64,000 bases of DNA from Cryptomeria japonica (Eukaryota; Streptophyta; Pinopsida; Cupressales; Cupressaceae). Location: the NCBI RefSeq assembly GCF_030272615.1, contig NW_026729150.1, positions 1 to 64,000 on the forward strand, written 5' to 3'. Shown piece by piece: positions 38,576 through 50,525 of the stretch. The stretch's first letter is position 1, and each line of letters opens with the position of its first letter. Both the position numbers and the translations under genes were made by a program. Below the pieces are notes generated by a model that had not been told where the DNA came from, did no database searches, and saw nothing but the letters and a program-made list of their open reading frames with translations.

Positions 38576-40340
38576 TGTTGAAATAAGCAATGACTGGAAA
38601 CAAGCTCTACAAAGGAATAGTGAAAATGAAAACAATACTAAAATTAGTACAACTGAAATTGAGTCAGAAAGTGACTTAGAACAAGAAGATCCATCTGAAA
38701 CTTTGATACATGGATTCACTGAATCTACATGTATACATAGAATGCAAGATAAAATCATAGAAATTGCACCTACACAAGACAATTACCCTATTGGAATCTT
38801 TAAAGACAAATATGCTGAGGAAATGAACTTTCCCACACTTTTCTTTAACAGTCCACATGATGATGACATTGTCAAAAGATTTAGCTACCAAAAAATTGCA
38901 CAATGGGAATTGTCAAATTCACAAAGACATTTTTCATACCACACAACCAGCCTATTTTTCAAAACCATCAAAATACTTATACAATAATTATTGTATGCTA
39001 CGTGGATTAGAATCTAGAAAGGTAAATTGAAAGGTAGAAAGCTACTAGCAAAAGAAGTCAAACATAAACCAAACCTAGAAAAATTTCTCAAATCAAATAT
39101 TGGCTATGTTGACTTCAAAAGAATAAGAATATCACCAGACTACATACACCAACTAAAGAAAAATGTATTTGTAATGATATGCCAATTAGGACCACCAACT
39201 TTTTTCCTTACTTTCAATAGTGTTGAACAAAATTGGAATGCTTTAACAAGCACACTTCAAGAACTCCACAACATGCATCAACCAACATTACAACAAGAAC
39301 AATCTTATAACGTAAATTAAAAAGATAAATTACAACTCATCAAAAGAGATCCAGTCACTCGTGTATGCTACTATAGACATAGAATAGATGTACTAAAAAA
39401 GATAATAAGTATAAATGACTCTTTCTTTGGAAATGTTTTGGACTACTTCTCTATAACTAAATTCCAAAATCGAGGCAATGAAGATGACCATTTTTTGATA
39501 TGGGTAAAAGATGCACCAATTTATGGAAAACATAGCAATTCAAGTATTATAGAGTCTGTTGACAAGTATATTACTTATGCAACTAAACACCTAGAACCTA
39601 GCATAGCCATACTACAGAAGCACCATCATACAAAGAAATGTAGGAGATAAAAAAATGGATCTTGTAGATACAATTTTCCACTGCCACCAATATAGAAAAC
39701 TACAATATTAGAACCACTAACAGCAAATAACCAAACCATAATCTCAATCACCAACAATATTTTTTCAAAGTTGCAAACAACAAACTATGACATATCATTC
39801 ACCTTTCAAATGTTCTTGAATGAACAACGACATTATTGATGATGAGTACATAACTACTTTGAGGTCTACAATCCATAGACCCACTCTTTTCCTACAAAGG
39901 AAGTTATCACAAGCATGGAACAATAGCTTTGGGAAAAAAATCCCACAACTTTGGAAAGCAAATATAGATGCGTGCAATTTGTGCTTAATGCATATGCTGC
40001 AGCAATGTACTATAGCTCATACATGGAAAAGGTTGATAAGTCAATGGCACAAGAATTCAAAAGAATATACAAAGAGGACCAACAAGACAATATTGATGCA
40101 ATAAAAATGATAAGAAAACTTGGAAACACCTTGCTCAACCTACAACAAATGTCATCACAACAAGCTACTCACATTTTCTATCTTTCATTGAATTATAGCT
40201 CAAGAAAATGTATATTTATTGACACAAGATCTGACAACAACAACACATTTATATTGAAACCTGTCGAACTATTAAATAAGGAACCAAATGAGTCAGAAAA
40301 TGCAATCTGTAACTCTTTAATTGACTACTACATAAAATGA
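38568..40340 (+). pseudogene. Helitron Rep region: Helitron_like_N and HUH nuclease, broken
   Basis: This follows from the preceding part after a frameshift near 38570. It contains EEMNFPTLFF and IAQWELSNSQRHFSYHT (typical of the start of the Helitron N-terminal domain) and QLGPPTFFLTFNSVE (~39180). The nuclease motif reads RGNEDDHFLIWVKDAP (39471-39518), in which the first His expected in the HxH motif is Asp and the second is kept. The tyrosine region (MYYSSYMEKVDKS, ~40006-40044) has the expected spaced Tyr and Lys residues. Further frameshifts lie near 39660-39820 and 39975, and there are several stops. In Helitrons this domain nicks and joins single strands during rolling-circle transposition; this copy cannot be active. 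Confidence 0.75.
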
Positions 40341-40733
40341 CCTCAATAAATTACACACATTTGTCTTGCAGAATTCATCTCAAAGTACAACAAAAAGGGC
40401 AATAAAATTGATGCAAAGACTAAACCAAATGTTATACGCTTTGTCAATTTCACCAAACATACTGATTTAGAGAAACATTGTAAAGAGAAATTACTACTCT
40501 TCGTGTCATTCACAATAAACGAGCATACATTGAAATAAAATTTCAATACATGGGAAGATGCCTATTTACATCATGAAAAAACAATTCAAAGCAATCGTGC
40601 AAAGTTCACGTACAATATAAATGCTACATGGGGTGACATTGAAAAATTTATTCATGAAATTAACTACAAAGATAATAACACTCATACCCAATCCTCCATA
40701 ATTCAAACAAGTAAACAACATGAACAATATGTC
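40341..40733 (+). pseudogene. Helitron linker between Rep and helicase
   Basis: The same frame continues with interrupted peptides such as ISKYNKKGNK, KPNVIRFV and NTWEDAYLHHE, which are like the linker before Pif1 helicases of Helitrons. Stops occur near 40338, 40347 and 40536. Confidence 0.5.
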
Positions 40734-42250
40734 ATGCATAAAGATATCCAAACCATACATTACAACAAAATAAATAGCATAGCCCCCAATGCATTCAAAA
40801 TTTCTCAACACCCACAAATTATGGACAACAATGACTACTACAAATTGAGGCAAATGTTAAACAAAGAACAACAAACAATTGTCAAGGACATCATAAAGAA
40901 AAAATTAAAAAACATCATAGCTCCATTACACTTGTTCTTGACAGGTGGAGCTAGAATTGGAAAGAAGTTTACTACAAAGGCCATTTACCAAGCCCTTCTT
41001 TGCATCTACAATAACTCAATCGACAATGACCGAGACAAACCAAAGGGCCTAATAACTACATTCCCAAGAAAAGAAGCATACAATATAGGTGGAACAACAT
41101 TACATTCAATGTTTCACATACCTTTCAACAAGTTAGAATTTGTTCCACTTAACGTCAAAATGCCAGACGCAATGTCAAAGCATTACTATCAATTACATGT
41201 ACTTTTAATAGATGAAATATCATTAGTAAGATCAACATTTTTACACTACATTGACAAACAATTACGTGATATAATGAAAACACCTACTATATACTTTGGA
41301 AAGCTTGACACATTTTTTTGTGGTGACCTTTATCAAGCACAACCTGTACTTGACTCCATTTTATTTGAAAATTCCCCAACTTCAATAGATCTAATGCCTT
41401 AAAAATTTTGGAAAGAAAAAATAAACTGCTACTCATTAAAAACAACAATGCGCCAAAAAGATGACAAGTTCATCTCAGTCCTCAACAGAATTAGAATAGG
41501 TCAACAAACAAATGATGATTTATAGTATCTAAACTACTTTTTCTTCCGCCCACCACCCATTGACCCAACATTCCCTTTTTAATTTTATAAAAGAAAGGAT
41601 TTTGATATCCACAATAACAATATGTTATCTATCATACTTGACGAACTAATAGTATTAAATGCAATTGATGAACAAAAGGAAAACAACAATGGGATCCGTC
41701 TATACAGCCATACAACCGCACTACCACCTCAAATAAAATTGAAACCAAATATCCTCATAGAAATATTTGTAGGTAAGTACAACACACAAGACGACCTAGT
41801 AAATGGATCAGAAGGAATATTTAAAGCATACACAAAACACCAGGATTTTGATATTGTTTGGATAAAATATAATTACCCAAAAATTGGACATCAGCAAAAG
41901 AAAACACTAGCACATTGCTATGTCCAACACATTGATAAATATTGGATGCCCATAGTTTGAGTCATTAAGCCCATACAAAAAATATTGACAAATGCAAAAA
42001 TTATTATTCAAAAATAGTTTCCAATACAAATAGCATGTGCACGAACCATACATTGATCACGAGGACTCACAATGCAAGGTCTAGCTTTTGATCCAACTGG
42101 CATAAAACAACATGGTTTAACATACACAACACTTTCATGAACAAAATCTATTGAATTATTATTTCTTCTCAAATCTCTAAATCCAACAAATTTCAAAGTC
42201 AAACAAAAGATATTCCTAAAAATGTATCGCCTTGAATTAGATGCACAATG
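40734..42250 (+). pseudogene. Helitron Pif1-like helicase domain, broken
   Basis: Motif I reads LFLTGGARIGKKFTTKAI (~40931-40982), where the usual GGAGxGKS/T has an Arg in place of Gly and Lys in place of Ser/Thr. Motif II is LLIDEISLV (~41205-41229), motif III FFCGDLYQAQPV (~41317-41350), and the last motif is ARTIH-stop-SRGLTMQG followed by TYTTLS-stop-TKSIE (~42037-42155). Stops fall at 41399, near 41524 and 41582, and at 41958, 42016, 42052, 42136 and 42265, and two of these replace Arg codons in the last motif. All are in the frame of the endonuclease domain that follows, which supports one former polyprotein. Pif1-type helicase is the hallmark partner of Rep in Helitrons. Confidence 0.85.
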
Positions 42251-42965
42251 GCAATTTGAAAATTAGATCACATGTTCAACTAACACATCACAAATGCTTT
42301 TATGCACATTAAACACTCATAGCTTAAAAGACCATATAAATGACATTGTCAATGGCTATGATATAATGTCATCTAACATCTTGTGTTTACCAGAACTACA
42401 CATGCATCCCTCTCAAATGAACAATGTCTTTGAACAATTTCATAGTTATGCTATACATAACATATATGGCATATCAACCTTAACTAAAAAACATTTGTTA
42501 GTGTCCAAAATAAAAGAACACAAAAAAACAAATGTTGAGGCCATAACAGTCACAATACTTGAAGCCAACAATGAAATCAATATTTGTAATGTTTATGCAA
42601 AACCCAATGCTCCAATACTAGAAATTACCAAAATCATCAATGAAGTAGTCACATATGCAAACATAATAAATCCTCTATACATTATAAGTGATTTCAATAT
42701 TGACATGTGCAATAAAAACAAAACCACAAGAATCTTTCTACATCAAATGCAACTACACAAAGTGCAATTACTATTAAACGAAGCACACAGTTTAAACAAA
42801 CCATTAATAGATCACATTTGGTCCAATTCTACTGCAAATATATGTTCTATATACAAATTAGATCACCTTGCTACTTTCATAAATGTACATCACAACCAAC
42901 ATAATAATATGAGCCAATGTTATAATAAACATGTCACCAATCACAACCACAACTCACCCAATTAG
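42251..42965 (+). pseudogene. Endonuclease/exonuclease/phosphatase domain at Helitron C-terminus
   Basis: The ORF 42294-42965 (223 codons) is in frame with the helicase and separated from it by one stop. It reads LLCTLNTHSLKDHI, then NILCLPELHM (the Q/E-E-x-H strand), NVYAKPNAP, ISDFNIDM (the GDFN motif, Gly replaced by Ser), DHIWSN and KLDHLA (the final SDH motif, Ser replaced by Leu). The order and spacing match the EEP fold of the APE-like endonucleases. An EEP domain C-terminal to the helicase is the defining feature of Helentrons (Helitron2 group). The ORF itself is uninterrupted, although single active-site-neighbour changes suggest decay. Confidence 0.7.
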
Positions 42966-43065
42966 AAAACATTATACAAAAAACAATATAGTGTTCTATA
43001 CTCCAATCCAAAACTATAGTTATCATCTTATAACACAACTATTGTACACTTTTTTAGCAGCAAAG

Positions 43066-44205
43066 CAATGGACCTAAGCAAAAGGCCAGCAAAACAAGCT
43101 CAGTTGAAGCAAGAACATCCAAAGCAATAACAAACACCAAAAAGGTAAGGACATAGCTTAACTACTACTCAACAAATATTTATACCCAATTTCCAAGTAT
43201 TAACAACATCTAATTTTATTTGCTGTAGATCAAAAATGAAAACTCCAAACTGTATATTAATTGAAGATCTCAATGCAAGAAAAAATGAAAACATGTTTGA
43301 AGGTGATGTTCTTGTAGTCTATAAAGCGACACTAGACAAAGTGAACAACAAACGTGAGATTCAAAGGCAAAAATGACAATTACATTGAATGCATCCATTA
43401 ATCTCGTCCAACAATATGAAAACAAGATTATTCTAGGATCAAGAATTTTTATAACAGGATTTCAAATTGCTGCAAAAATAGATTATGATTGTCGAGATTG
43501 CAATTGTATATTGATTTTAAAATAATCATCTATGGTGGAGACCAAACCAAGTATCTACCAGCAATATAACTTCATTCCAGGTACAACTATCAAACAATTG
43601 CTCACAAGCACAAACAAATATGCCACTGGAGCAATTGGTGCATTGGTTGTTGCAACAAAGAAAAGTTTCTCAATACATGATTGAAATCAAAGATGGCTTC
43701 ACCACCATGGACAAGGCAATGGTACAAAACTATCCTCATTCTTCCTTACATAATCTTCTTGATTTTTTAGTCTCCTTTCAACAAAACCAATTTTGTTACT
43801 GGTAAACAACTTCTATTACATCCAAATTTTGCAAAACACTACTTAACAATTGAAGAGCAACTCAAAAGAAATGAAATCCCAACAATGTTGTTTAGAAACG
43901 TTGTTAAAAGGACAAATTTAAAAAACACACTTCAGACAGGTTTATCAACAATTATATGCAAATTGAATGATAAAAGAACAATCGAAAGACTCAATGCACT
44001 GGAACATACAACATTGAGGTAATTTTTTCCACACAATTCTACTCTTCAATTTATAAGAATTTGCATTCCTAGTACTAACAGTTAAACATATCTTGCAGGT
44101 TCATGGGATCTTAAAAGTAATAAATCCTTTTTCCAATCCATTTCACGCATATTGCCCAAAATGCAACTATAACTTTGACGACTACAAAATTCTTGAAGAA
44201 GAAAC
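43066..44205 (+). pseudogene. RPA-like gene of the Helitron, 5' exons
   Basis: A second gene starts near 43070 (MDLSKRPAKQ), with a probable intron at about 43146-43229 (gtaagg..tgtag). The next exon has EDLNARKNEN and LVVYKATLD, then, after a frameshift, GSRIFITGFQI and KIDYDC, resembling an OB fold of replication protein A. A clean intron at 44019-44098 (gtaatt..ttgcag) leads into VHGILKVINPF and the first half of a zinc ribbon, CPKCNYNFDDYK (CPKC codons 44153-44164). The frame then runs into the inserted Copia-2 at 44206 and resumes at 49110. RPA-like proteins are carried by many plant Helitrons. Stops and frameshifts show decay. Confidence 0.55.
44201..44205. repeat. Copia-2 target-site duplication (left copy GAAAC)
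   Basis: GAAAC here and at 49110-49114 flank Copia-2. Removing the element plus one copy rejoins the RPA-like exon in frame. Confidence 0.85.
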
Positions 44206-44693
44206 TGTAGAATTTTGAACTGGCCTATCCTCTCTAAACCAGCTGATTAGCAAACAATAATAGCAAAAAGAATCAATTGCAAAAAGAAATCACAATTCAG
44301 AATAAAAAACAAAGTGCCTTGTTTTTTGGAATTGCACACACCAATTTCTTTATTGAAGCTTAATTAAAAAATTACATAGAGGCTGTATATATAAAGAATT
44401 TGTAGCCTAGAAGAATTAATAATAACTGCAGTTCTAAATATATTCCTAGCATTGCATAGAAAGCTACTAAGGCTCTCAAACTAAAAAAACAAACTACTCC
44501 TTTAATTAAGAATACAATAAGTGCATGCACAACATGCTTTATTTACTAAAAACAAATTCATGCAAAAAACAAAACTAAAAATAGTCCTAAGGATTAATGC
44601 ATGTTGGAGTACATGCTTTATTTGCATGAATAAACAAAAAACTATTAACTAAATTAATCTAGCTGCATGCTAGAGTAGCATCAGTTATCAACA
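44206..44693 (-). mobile_element. Copia-2 3' LTR (488 bp)
   Basis: Ends tgtagaatttt (44206) and ..gttatcaaca (44693). It is preceded on the element's strand by the polypurine tract AAGGGGGAGTA (plus 44694-44704). It is nearly identical to the 5' LTR remnant at 48826-49109 (about six differences in 284 bp by eye), so the insertion is fairly recent. Confidence 0.93.
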
Positions 44694-44731
44694 TACTCCC
44701 CCTTGATGCTAAGAGGGCTCACAATATTATC

Positions 44732-47700
44732 TCATAGTGCTATAAACTGAGCTTTCAAAATCACTTTGGTGAATATATCTGCTAGCTGATCCTGGGTGTT
44801 GATGTGCCTCAATTTGACATCCTTCTTCTGCACCAAATCTTGTATGAAGTGATATTTCAAATCAAACTGCTTTGTTCTACTGTGATGAACCGGATTCTTA
44901 GCTAACTTGATGGCACTCACATTGTCACAATATATCACTGTAGGCTGAATTTGTTTTCTCCAATTTCTTCCAAAAATTTTTTGAGCCAAAGAGCTTGTGT
45001 ACGTCCTGAGGTAATTGCAACATACTCTTCTTCTATAGATGAGAGGGCAACAATGCTTTGTTTTTTCGAGCTCCAAGTAATTAATCCAGAACCAAAAGAA
45101 AAACAATTTCCAGATGTAGATCTAGGGTCATCCATACTACCTCCCCAATCTGAATCACTAAAGCCTACAAGATTGAACTTTTTAGAAGAGTAGTAATGAA
45201 TACCAAAACTTAAATTCCCTTTCACATACCTCAAAATCCTCTTGGCTGCCTTCATATGTATTTCAGATGGATTTGTCATATACCTTGAAACAAGTGAAAC
45301 TAAATAGGCAATATCAGGCCTCATGTGGATTAGAAACATCAAGCTCCCCACAATACTTCTGTAAGTTGTCTCATCAACTAAATCAGCACAATCATCTCTA
45401 CATAACAAAACTCCATGAGCACTTGGAGTGGAGGCAGGGTTACAATTAGTCATATTCAATTTCTTTAGCATATCTTGTGCATACTTTGTTTGACAAATGA
45501 AAATCTCATCCTTACTTTGATAAACCTCCATTCCTAGAAAATATTTCATTAGACCAAGATCTTTCATCTCAAATTCTTTCATCATAGTAGCTTTGAATTC
45601 ATCTTTCATCTTAGAACTACTACCCATATACAAAAGATCATCAACATACAAACTTATGATGAGAATATCAATACCTTCTTGTTTGTAGTAAAGGGTACGA
45701 TCACTCTTACTTCTCTGGAAGCCATTCTCCTGAAAGTATCCATCAATCCTGGCATACCACGCTCTTGGTGCTTTCTTGAGGCCATACAAAGCCTTCTTCA
45801 ACTTGTAGACATAATTATCTTTTCCTTCCACTTCAAAACCTTGTGACTGCTCCACATATACTTCCTCTTCTAAGCAGCTATTGAAGAAGGCACTTTTCAC
45901 GTCCATATGGTGTATGCTCCACTTCTTCTGAGTTGCTAATGAAATCAGCATTCTTATGGTCTCTTGTCTTGCTACTAGTGCAAATTTCTCTTCATAATCA
46001 ATTCCATACTTTTGTGTGAAGCCTTTAGCAACTAATCTCGCTTTGTGTCTTTCAACACTCCCATCACTGTTAAACTTGGTCTTGTAGACCCATTTGGTGC
46101 CAATCCTTTTTTTGTCATGTGGAAGTTCTATTAACTCCCAAGTGTCATTCCTGTGAATGGAATTCATCTCTTCTTCCATGGCTTTCACCCAAACCTCATT
46201 ATTACATGCATCTTCAAAACATGATGGTTCAAAATCAGCCTTGGCTAATAAAGCAAAATTCACTGTCTCACCTATTGGGTTTTCTTCATGTACTTGATTT
46301 CCACTCCTCTGGTAGATATCACTCAATTTCCTTACCTTCCTTGTAGACTTTGGAGAAGAAGTTGGACTTGAACTTGGTACTAAAGAACTTGATGAAGGGT
46401 TGCTTGGTGGAGTTAAACCACTGGATATAGAAACATTAGTTGGCTGCTCATGATAAATATCAACAATTATATCATCATTCAAAACAGGTTTTGGCTTCTC
46501 AACATGGTCTTTTTGATGAACATAAACTCCCCCTTCATCAAATATCACATCTCTTGAGACAATAAGCTTGTTAGTGAGGGGATTATACAATCTATAAGCC
46601 TTTCTTTTCTCACTATACCCAATAAAAATACATGACTCACTCTTTGCATCTAACTTCTGTCTATTCTGATCAGGTACATGCACATAAGCCAAACAACCAA
46701 AAACTTTGAAATGATTAACATTAGGCATTTTTCCATACCAAGCTTCATAAGGAGTCATCTTTTTTAGTGCACTGGTGGGGCTATGGTTAAGAATGTACAT
46801 AGTTGTAGCAACTGCATCTCCCCAATAAGAATTGCTCAATCCCTTGGTTTGTAACATGCACCTTGCCATTTCAACCACAGTACGATTCTTCCTTTCAGCT
46901 ACTCCATTTTGTTGAGGTGTGTATGCAGCAGTAAGTTGCCTTTTGATGCCATTAAAATCACAATAACTTTGGAAAGCCTTTGAGCAAAACTCTCCTCCAT
47001 GATCAGTCCTTAAACATTTGATCTTGCACCCTTTCTCATTTTCCACAAGGGCTTTAAATTTCTTGAATGTATCAAAGGCTTCATCTTTGGCCTTCAAAAA
47101 ATATACCCAACAATTTCATGAGTAATCATCAATAAAAGTGATGAAATATGATGACTTGCCCAAACTCTTAGTCTACATAGGACCACATATATCCAAATGA
47201 ACAAGCTGAAGTAGGTGATGAGCCCTCCATGCATTGCCCTTTGGAAACTTTTCTCTTGCATGCTTTCCTTTAGTACAACCTTCACAAACCTCCTTGTGTT
47301 CCTCAACCTTGGGCAAACCAGAAACTAATGCATGCGAGGTTAGAAACTTCAAACTATGAAAATTTAAATTCCCATACCTGAGATGCCATAACCAACTTGA
47401 ATACTCATAAGCCATATTTGCCAAACTATTATTATGTTCATTAAACCTCAAGGGGAACGTCCTATTTCTTGTCATAGGAATAGTAGTGATCACCCTATTA
47501 CCCTTATTCTTATCATAGATATTATAATTCTTATTCTCAAAGATTACTTTATAATGTTTCTCACATAGCTGCCCAACACTTAACAAATTGTGCTTCAATT
47601 GTGGAGTAAAGTAAATATCATGAATACTCTTTATACCTTCTTTTGTTTGGACCTCCATAGATCCTTTAGTAGCAACCTCCAATGATTTATCATCACCAAG

Positions 47701-48755
47701 CTTGATCTTGGATTTGAAACTTCCATCCTTTGTTGAGAACAACTTCTCATTCCCTGTCATATATGGTTAGAGCATCTAGAATCTAGGTACAAAACATCTT
47801 TTCTAGTATTTTCACCCTTTGCATAAGATAAAAATAAGTGATTAGGAGGATTCTCACTACTTTCTTGAGCATAGTTATCACTTTTACCTTCTTTCAATCT
47901 GCATTCTCTTTCAAAGTGGCCATACCTATTACAATGGTAACATTGAACATTTCTCTTATCAAATATGCCTCTACCTCTTCCTCTGAAACCACCACTTCCT
48001 CTTGAGCCACATCTTCCTCTACCTCTTGAAGAATTTTGGCTTTGTCCTTTACCTTGGCCTTGATTGATTTTGGCACTACTGCTGCTTGCATCTTCATTTT
48101 TTGTGATTAGCAATCTAGAGGAAAATGCTTTCTCTACACCTTCTAAAGAATCTTTCAATCTTTCTTCATGAGACATCAGGGATCCAACCAGTTGATCAAA
48201 CTATAGTTTTGTCAAATCCTTGCTTTCTTCTATGATTATTGCTACATGATTCCATCTGGGTGTCAAAGATCTCAACACCTTTTTTATCAAAACTTCATTG
48301 CTTACAATTTCCCCAAGTGTAGCCATTTTATTGACCACATCTTTGACTCTAACACAGTAATCACTTATACTTTCAACTTCTTGCATCTTCAAATTTTCAA
48401 ATTCTCACTTCAATGTCTGAAGCTTGACCACTTTAACTTGATCACTACCCTGGTAAGCTTCTTGTAGAGTCTTCCAGGCATCTTTGGTAGTTGTTGCTCC
48501 TGATATTCTTGGAAATAAGCTCTTATCAAGAGCTATCTGAATGTGAAACAAAGCTTGAGCATTCCTTTTCCTTGCTTCCTTTCTTGCTATTCTGTCATTT
48601 TCTATAAGGGCATTCCAATCAGTTGGCTCTTCATAACCTGATTCAATAATCTCCCACAAATCTTTTCCAATAAAAAAGCTCAACATCTTAATGCACCAAT
48701 AATCATAATCATTCCCATCAAATACTGGAATGGGCATATGGTTAGAATTCGACAT
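44732..48755 (-). pseudogene. Copia-2 gag-pol polyprotein, nearly complete with few lesions
   Basis: From 48755: gag (MSNSNHMPIP, DYDYWCIKM), Gly/Arg-rich linker and CCHC knuckle (CYHCNRYGHFEREC). Protease follows, with DSG changed to DSR (YLDSRCSNH), then GAG-pre-integrase (WHLRYG, CEGCTKGKH). Integrase has HLDICGP, DHGGEF and PQQNGVAERKNR. Reverse transcriptase has WVYKTKF, KARLVAKGF and YVDDLLYMGS. RNase H has GFSDSDWGGS, the copia ADIFTK motif and others. Lesions: TGA 48405-48407, TAG 48201-48203, a 2 bp AT duplication at about 47760 that shifts frame, TAG 47173-47175, TGA 47116-47118, and a frameshift near 44955 within RNase H. A single 720-codon frame from 47097 to 44935 is otherwise intact. 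Confidence 0.93.
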
Positions 48756-48808
48756 GATTTAACTTTGGAAAAATTCCAACAATAAAACTTTAACCCAAAA
48801 CAATTTTA

Positions 48809-48823
48809 CCTGCTCTGAGACCA
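48809..48823 (-). promoter_or_regulatory. Copia-2 primer-binding site
   Basis: On the element's strand TGGTCTCAGAGCAGG follows the 5' LTR after two bases, one change from the initiator tRNA-Met type site seen perfectly in copy B at 33629-33643. Confidence 0.85.
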
Positions 48824-48825
48824 CT

Positions 48826-49109
48826 TGTAGAATTTTGAACTAGCCTATCCTCTCTAAACCAGCTGATTAGCAAACAATAATAGCAAAAAGAATCAATTGC
48901 AAAAAGAAATCACAATTCAGAATAAAAAACAAAGTGCCTTGTTTTTTGGAATTGCACACACCAATTTCTTTATTGAAGCTTAATTAAAAAATTACAGAGG
49001 CTATATATATAAAGAATTTGTAGCCTAGAAGAATTAATAACAACTGCAGTTCTAAATATATTCCTAGCATTGCATGGAAAGCTACTAAGGCTCTCAAACT
49101 AAAAAAATA
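48826..49109 (-). mobile_element. Copia-2 5' LTR, truncated (284 bp)
   Basis: Matches 44206-44490 and then stops at ctaaaaaaata (49109), directly before the GAAAC target duplicate. About 200 bp of LTR, including the terminal TGTTG, is missing. The intact LTRs read aaactactcc at this point and the flank reads aaactaccc, so a deletion between two aaactac copies explains both the loss and the preserved target duplicate. Confidence 0.88.
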
Positions 49110-49385
49110 GAAACTACCCATTGCACAATATGTGATGAAGATATTAGTTACAAATACTCTCTCCATCTCAGTGCAACTATCACACCTGACAGCAAAGAAA
49201 ATATCCATTGTTCTATTGGACAACTGATAATCCAGTAGCTTCTACCTACTCCTGAAAACATGACCTATGAAGACTACATCAAAGACAAATCAAGAATAAT
49301 ATTTATGCTAAGAGACTTTACAATCTTAGGTTTCTTTAGATTGAACCAAAACAATACCATCACTGAAGCCAGAAGCATTGATGAA
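49110..49385 (+). pseudogene. RPA-like gene of the Helitron, 3' part after Copia-2
   Basis: Resumes with THCTICDEDI (second half of the C4 zinc ribbon, HCTIC at ~49119-49133), continues SLHLSATITP and SIGQLIIQ, has one TAG near 49236, then ENMTYEDYIKDKSRI and DFTILGFFRLN, and ends at a TAG at 49384. The frame is the same as the exon ending at 44205 once the insertion and one target copy are taken out. The CPKC...CTIC ribbon followed by an OB-like strand pattern fits the C-terminal domain of RPA large subunit. Confidence 0.6.
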
Positions 49386-50525
49386 TAGCCAACAACTGCT
49401 ACAAAATGGTAAATACAATACTTTTACACCTCTTCTAGTTCATACATTTCTATATATTATGACATTTAATACAATACTGATTCTGTTACAACAATGCAAA
49501 TACAAAATTTGTAGGGACATCATCATCCAAAGGAAAAGAACAATGCACTCTACTCGCTATAGTCATATCATCCTCAAATTTTTGTTTCTAAAATTATAAT
49601 CTATACTAGTTTTATATAGAAAAACAATCAAAACTCACATCTTTTTTCTCAATGAAAGAACCATATATACTTAATTACTTTTAAGTCACTAATCATCTTG
49701 GTCAACTATTATGTTTTAAATCATGCTACTGTCAATACCTCTATATGTCTTTTGTACTTATGTTTTATCAAAACTAAATCATTTCAGATTTGCTATATCT
49801 ATAGTTGTCAATGTTCAACACTTCACATTACTTGGCACACGATAAGCACCTTATAGTTCACATTATTAGGCATTTTGGTTGTTTTCTCAAGCTCTTATGG
49901 CAATTCATACTTCATGAAGTTTTGCTTTGCCATAAATACTAGCTAAGCTATGTGGACAAATATTTATGTTATTTATAATCTTTGATCACTATTTAAATTC
50001 CTATAGTTTCATTATTTATACATTTTTTCATAACTTCAAGATTCTTTATCCATAAATAATAATATTCAAAATAACAATCAATAGTTATTTCTTTTTACAT
50101 TGTACAAAAGACATTTGAACACAACTCTCATGTTTCATTATACTTCTTAACCAATTTTATACATGTAATCATCTCAAAAATCTTACCATGTTATACATTT
50201 TATAGAAGTCTATATCCATGCATCTTTTTCATTGCATACTACAATTACATATCATAAATTACTATGTCTTCTCCTTTTACAATTATTCTGACCTGCATTG
50301 ACTACCCCCAATATGATTTGTGTTTGCAAGTACACAATAAATAAATTATTCAACTAAATAAACCCCTTGAAACAATCCATGGTGTTTCAATTGTTATCAA
50401 AAGAAATTGTATTTCTTCATACTGCCCTCTTAATCTGTTTGAACAACAAAGCAGCATTTTGAGTTTAAGAAATTGTGAGCAATATATATAGATTTGTGTG
50501 CTCTATTTAATTAGTTTCCCTACAG
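49386..50525. other. AT-rich spacer, no gene seen
   Basis: No recognisable coding signal; possible 3' region of the Helitron-type element, whose terminus I could not locate. Confidence 0.4.

Noticed and set aside
37528-38903. Several minus-strand ORFs rich in Phe, Leu and Val
   Set aside because: They are antisense shadows of the lysine- and asparagine-rich Helitron coding strand.
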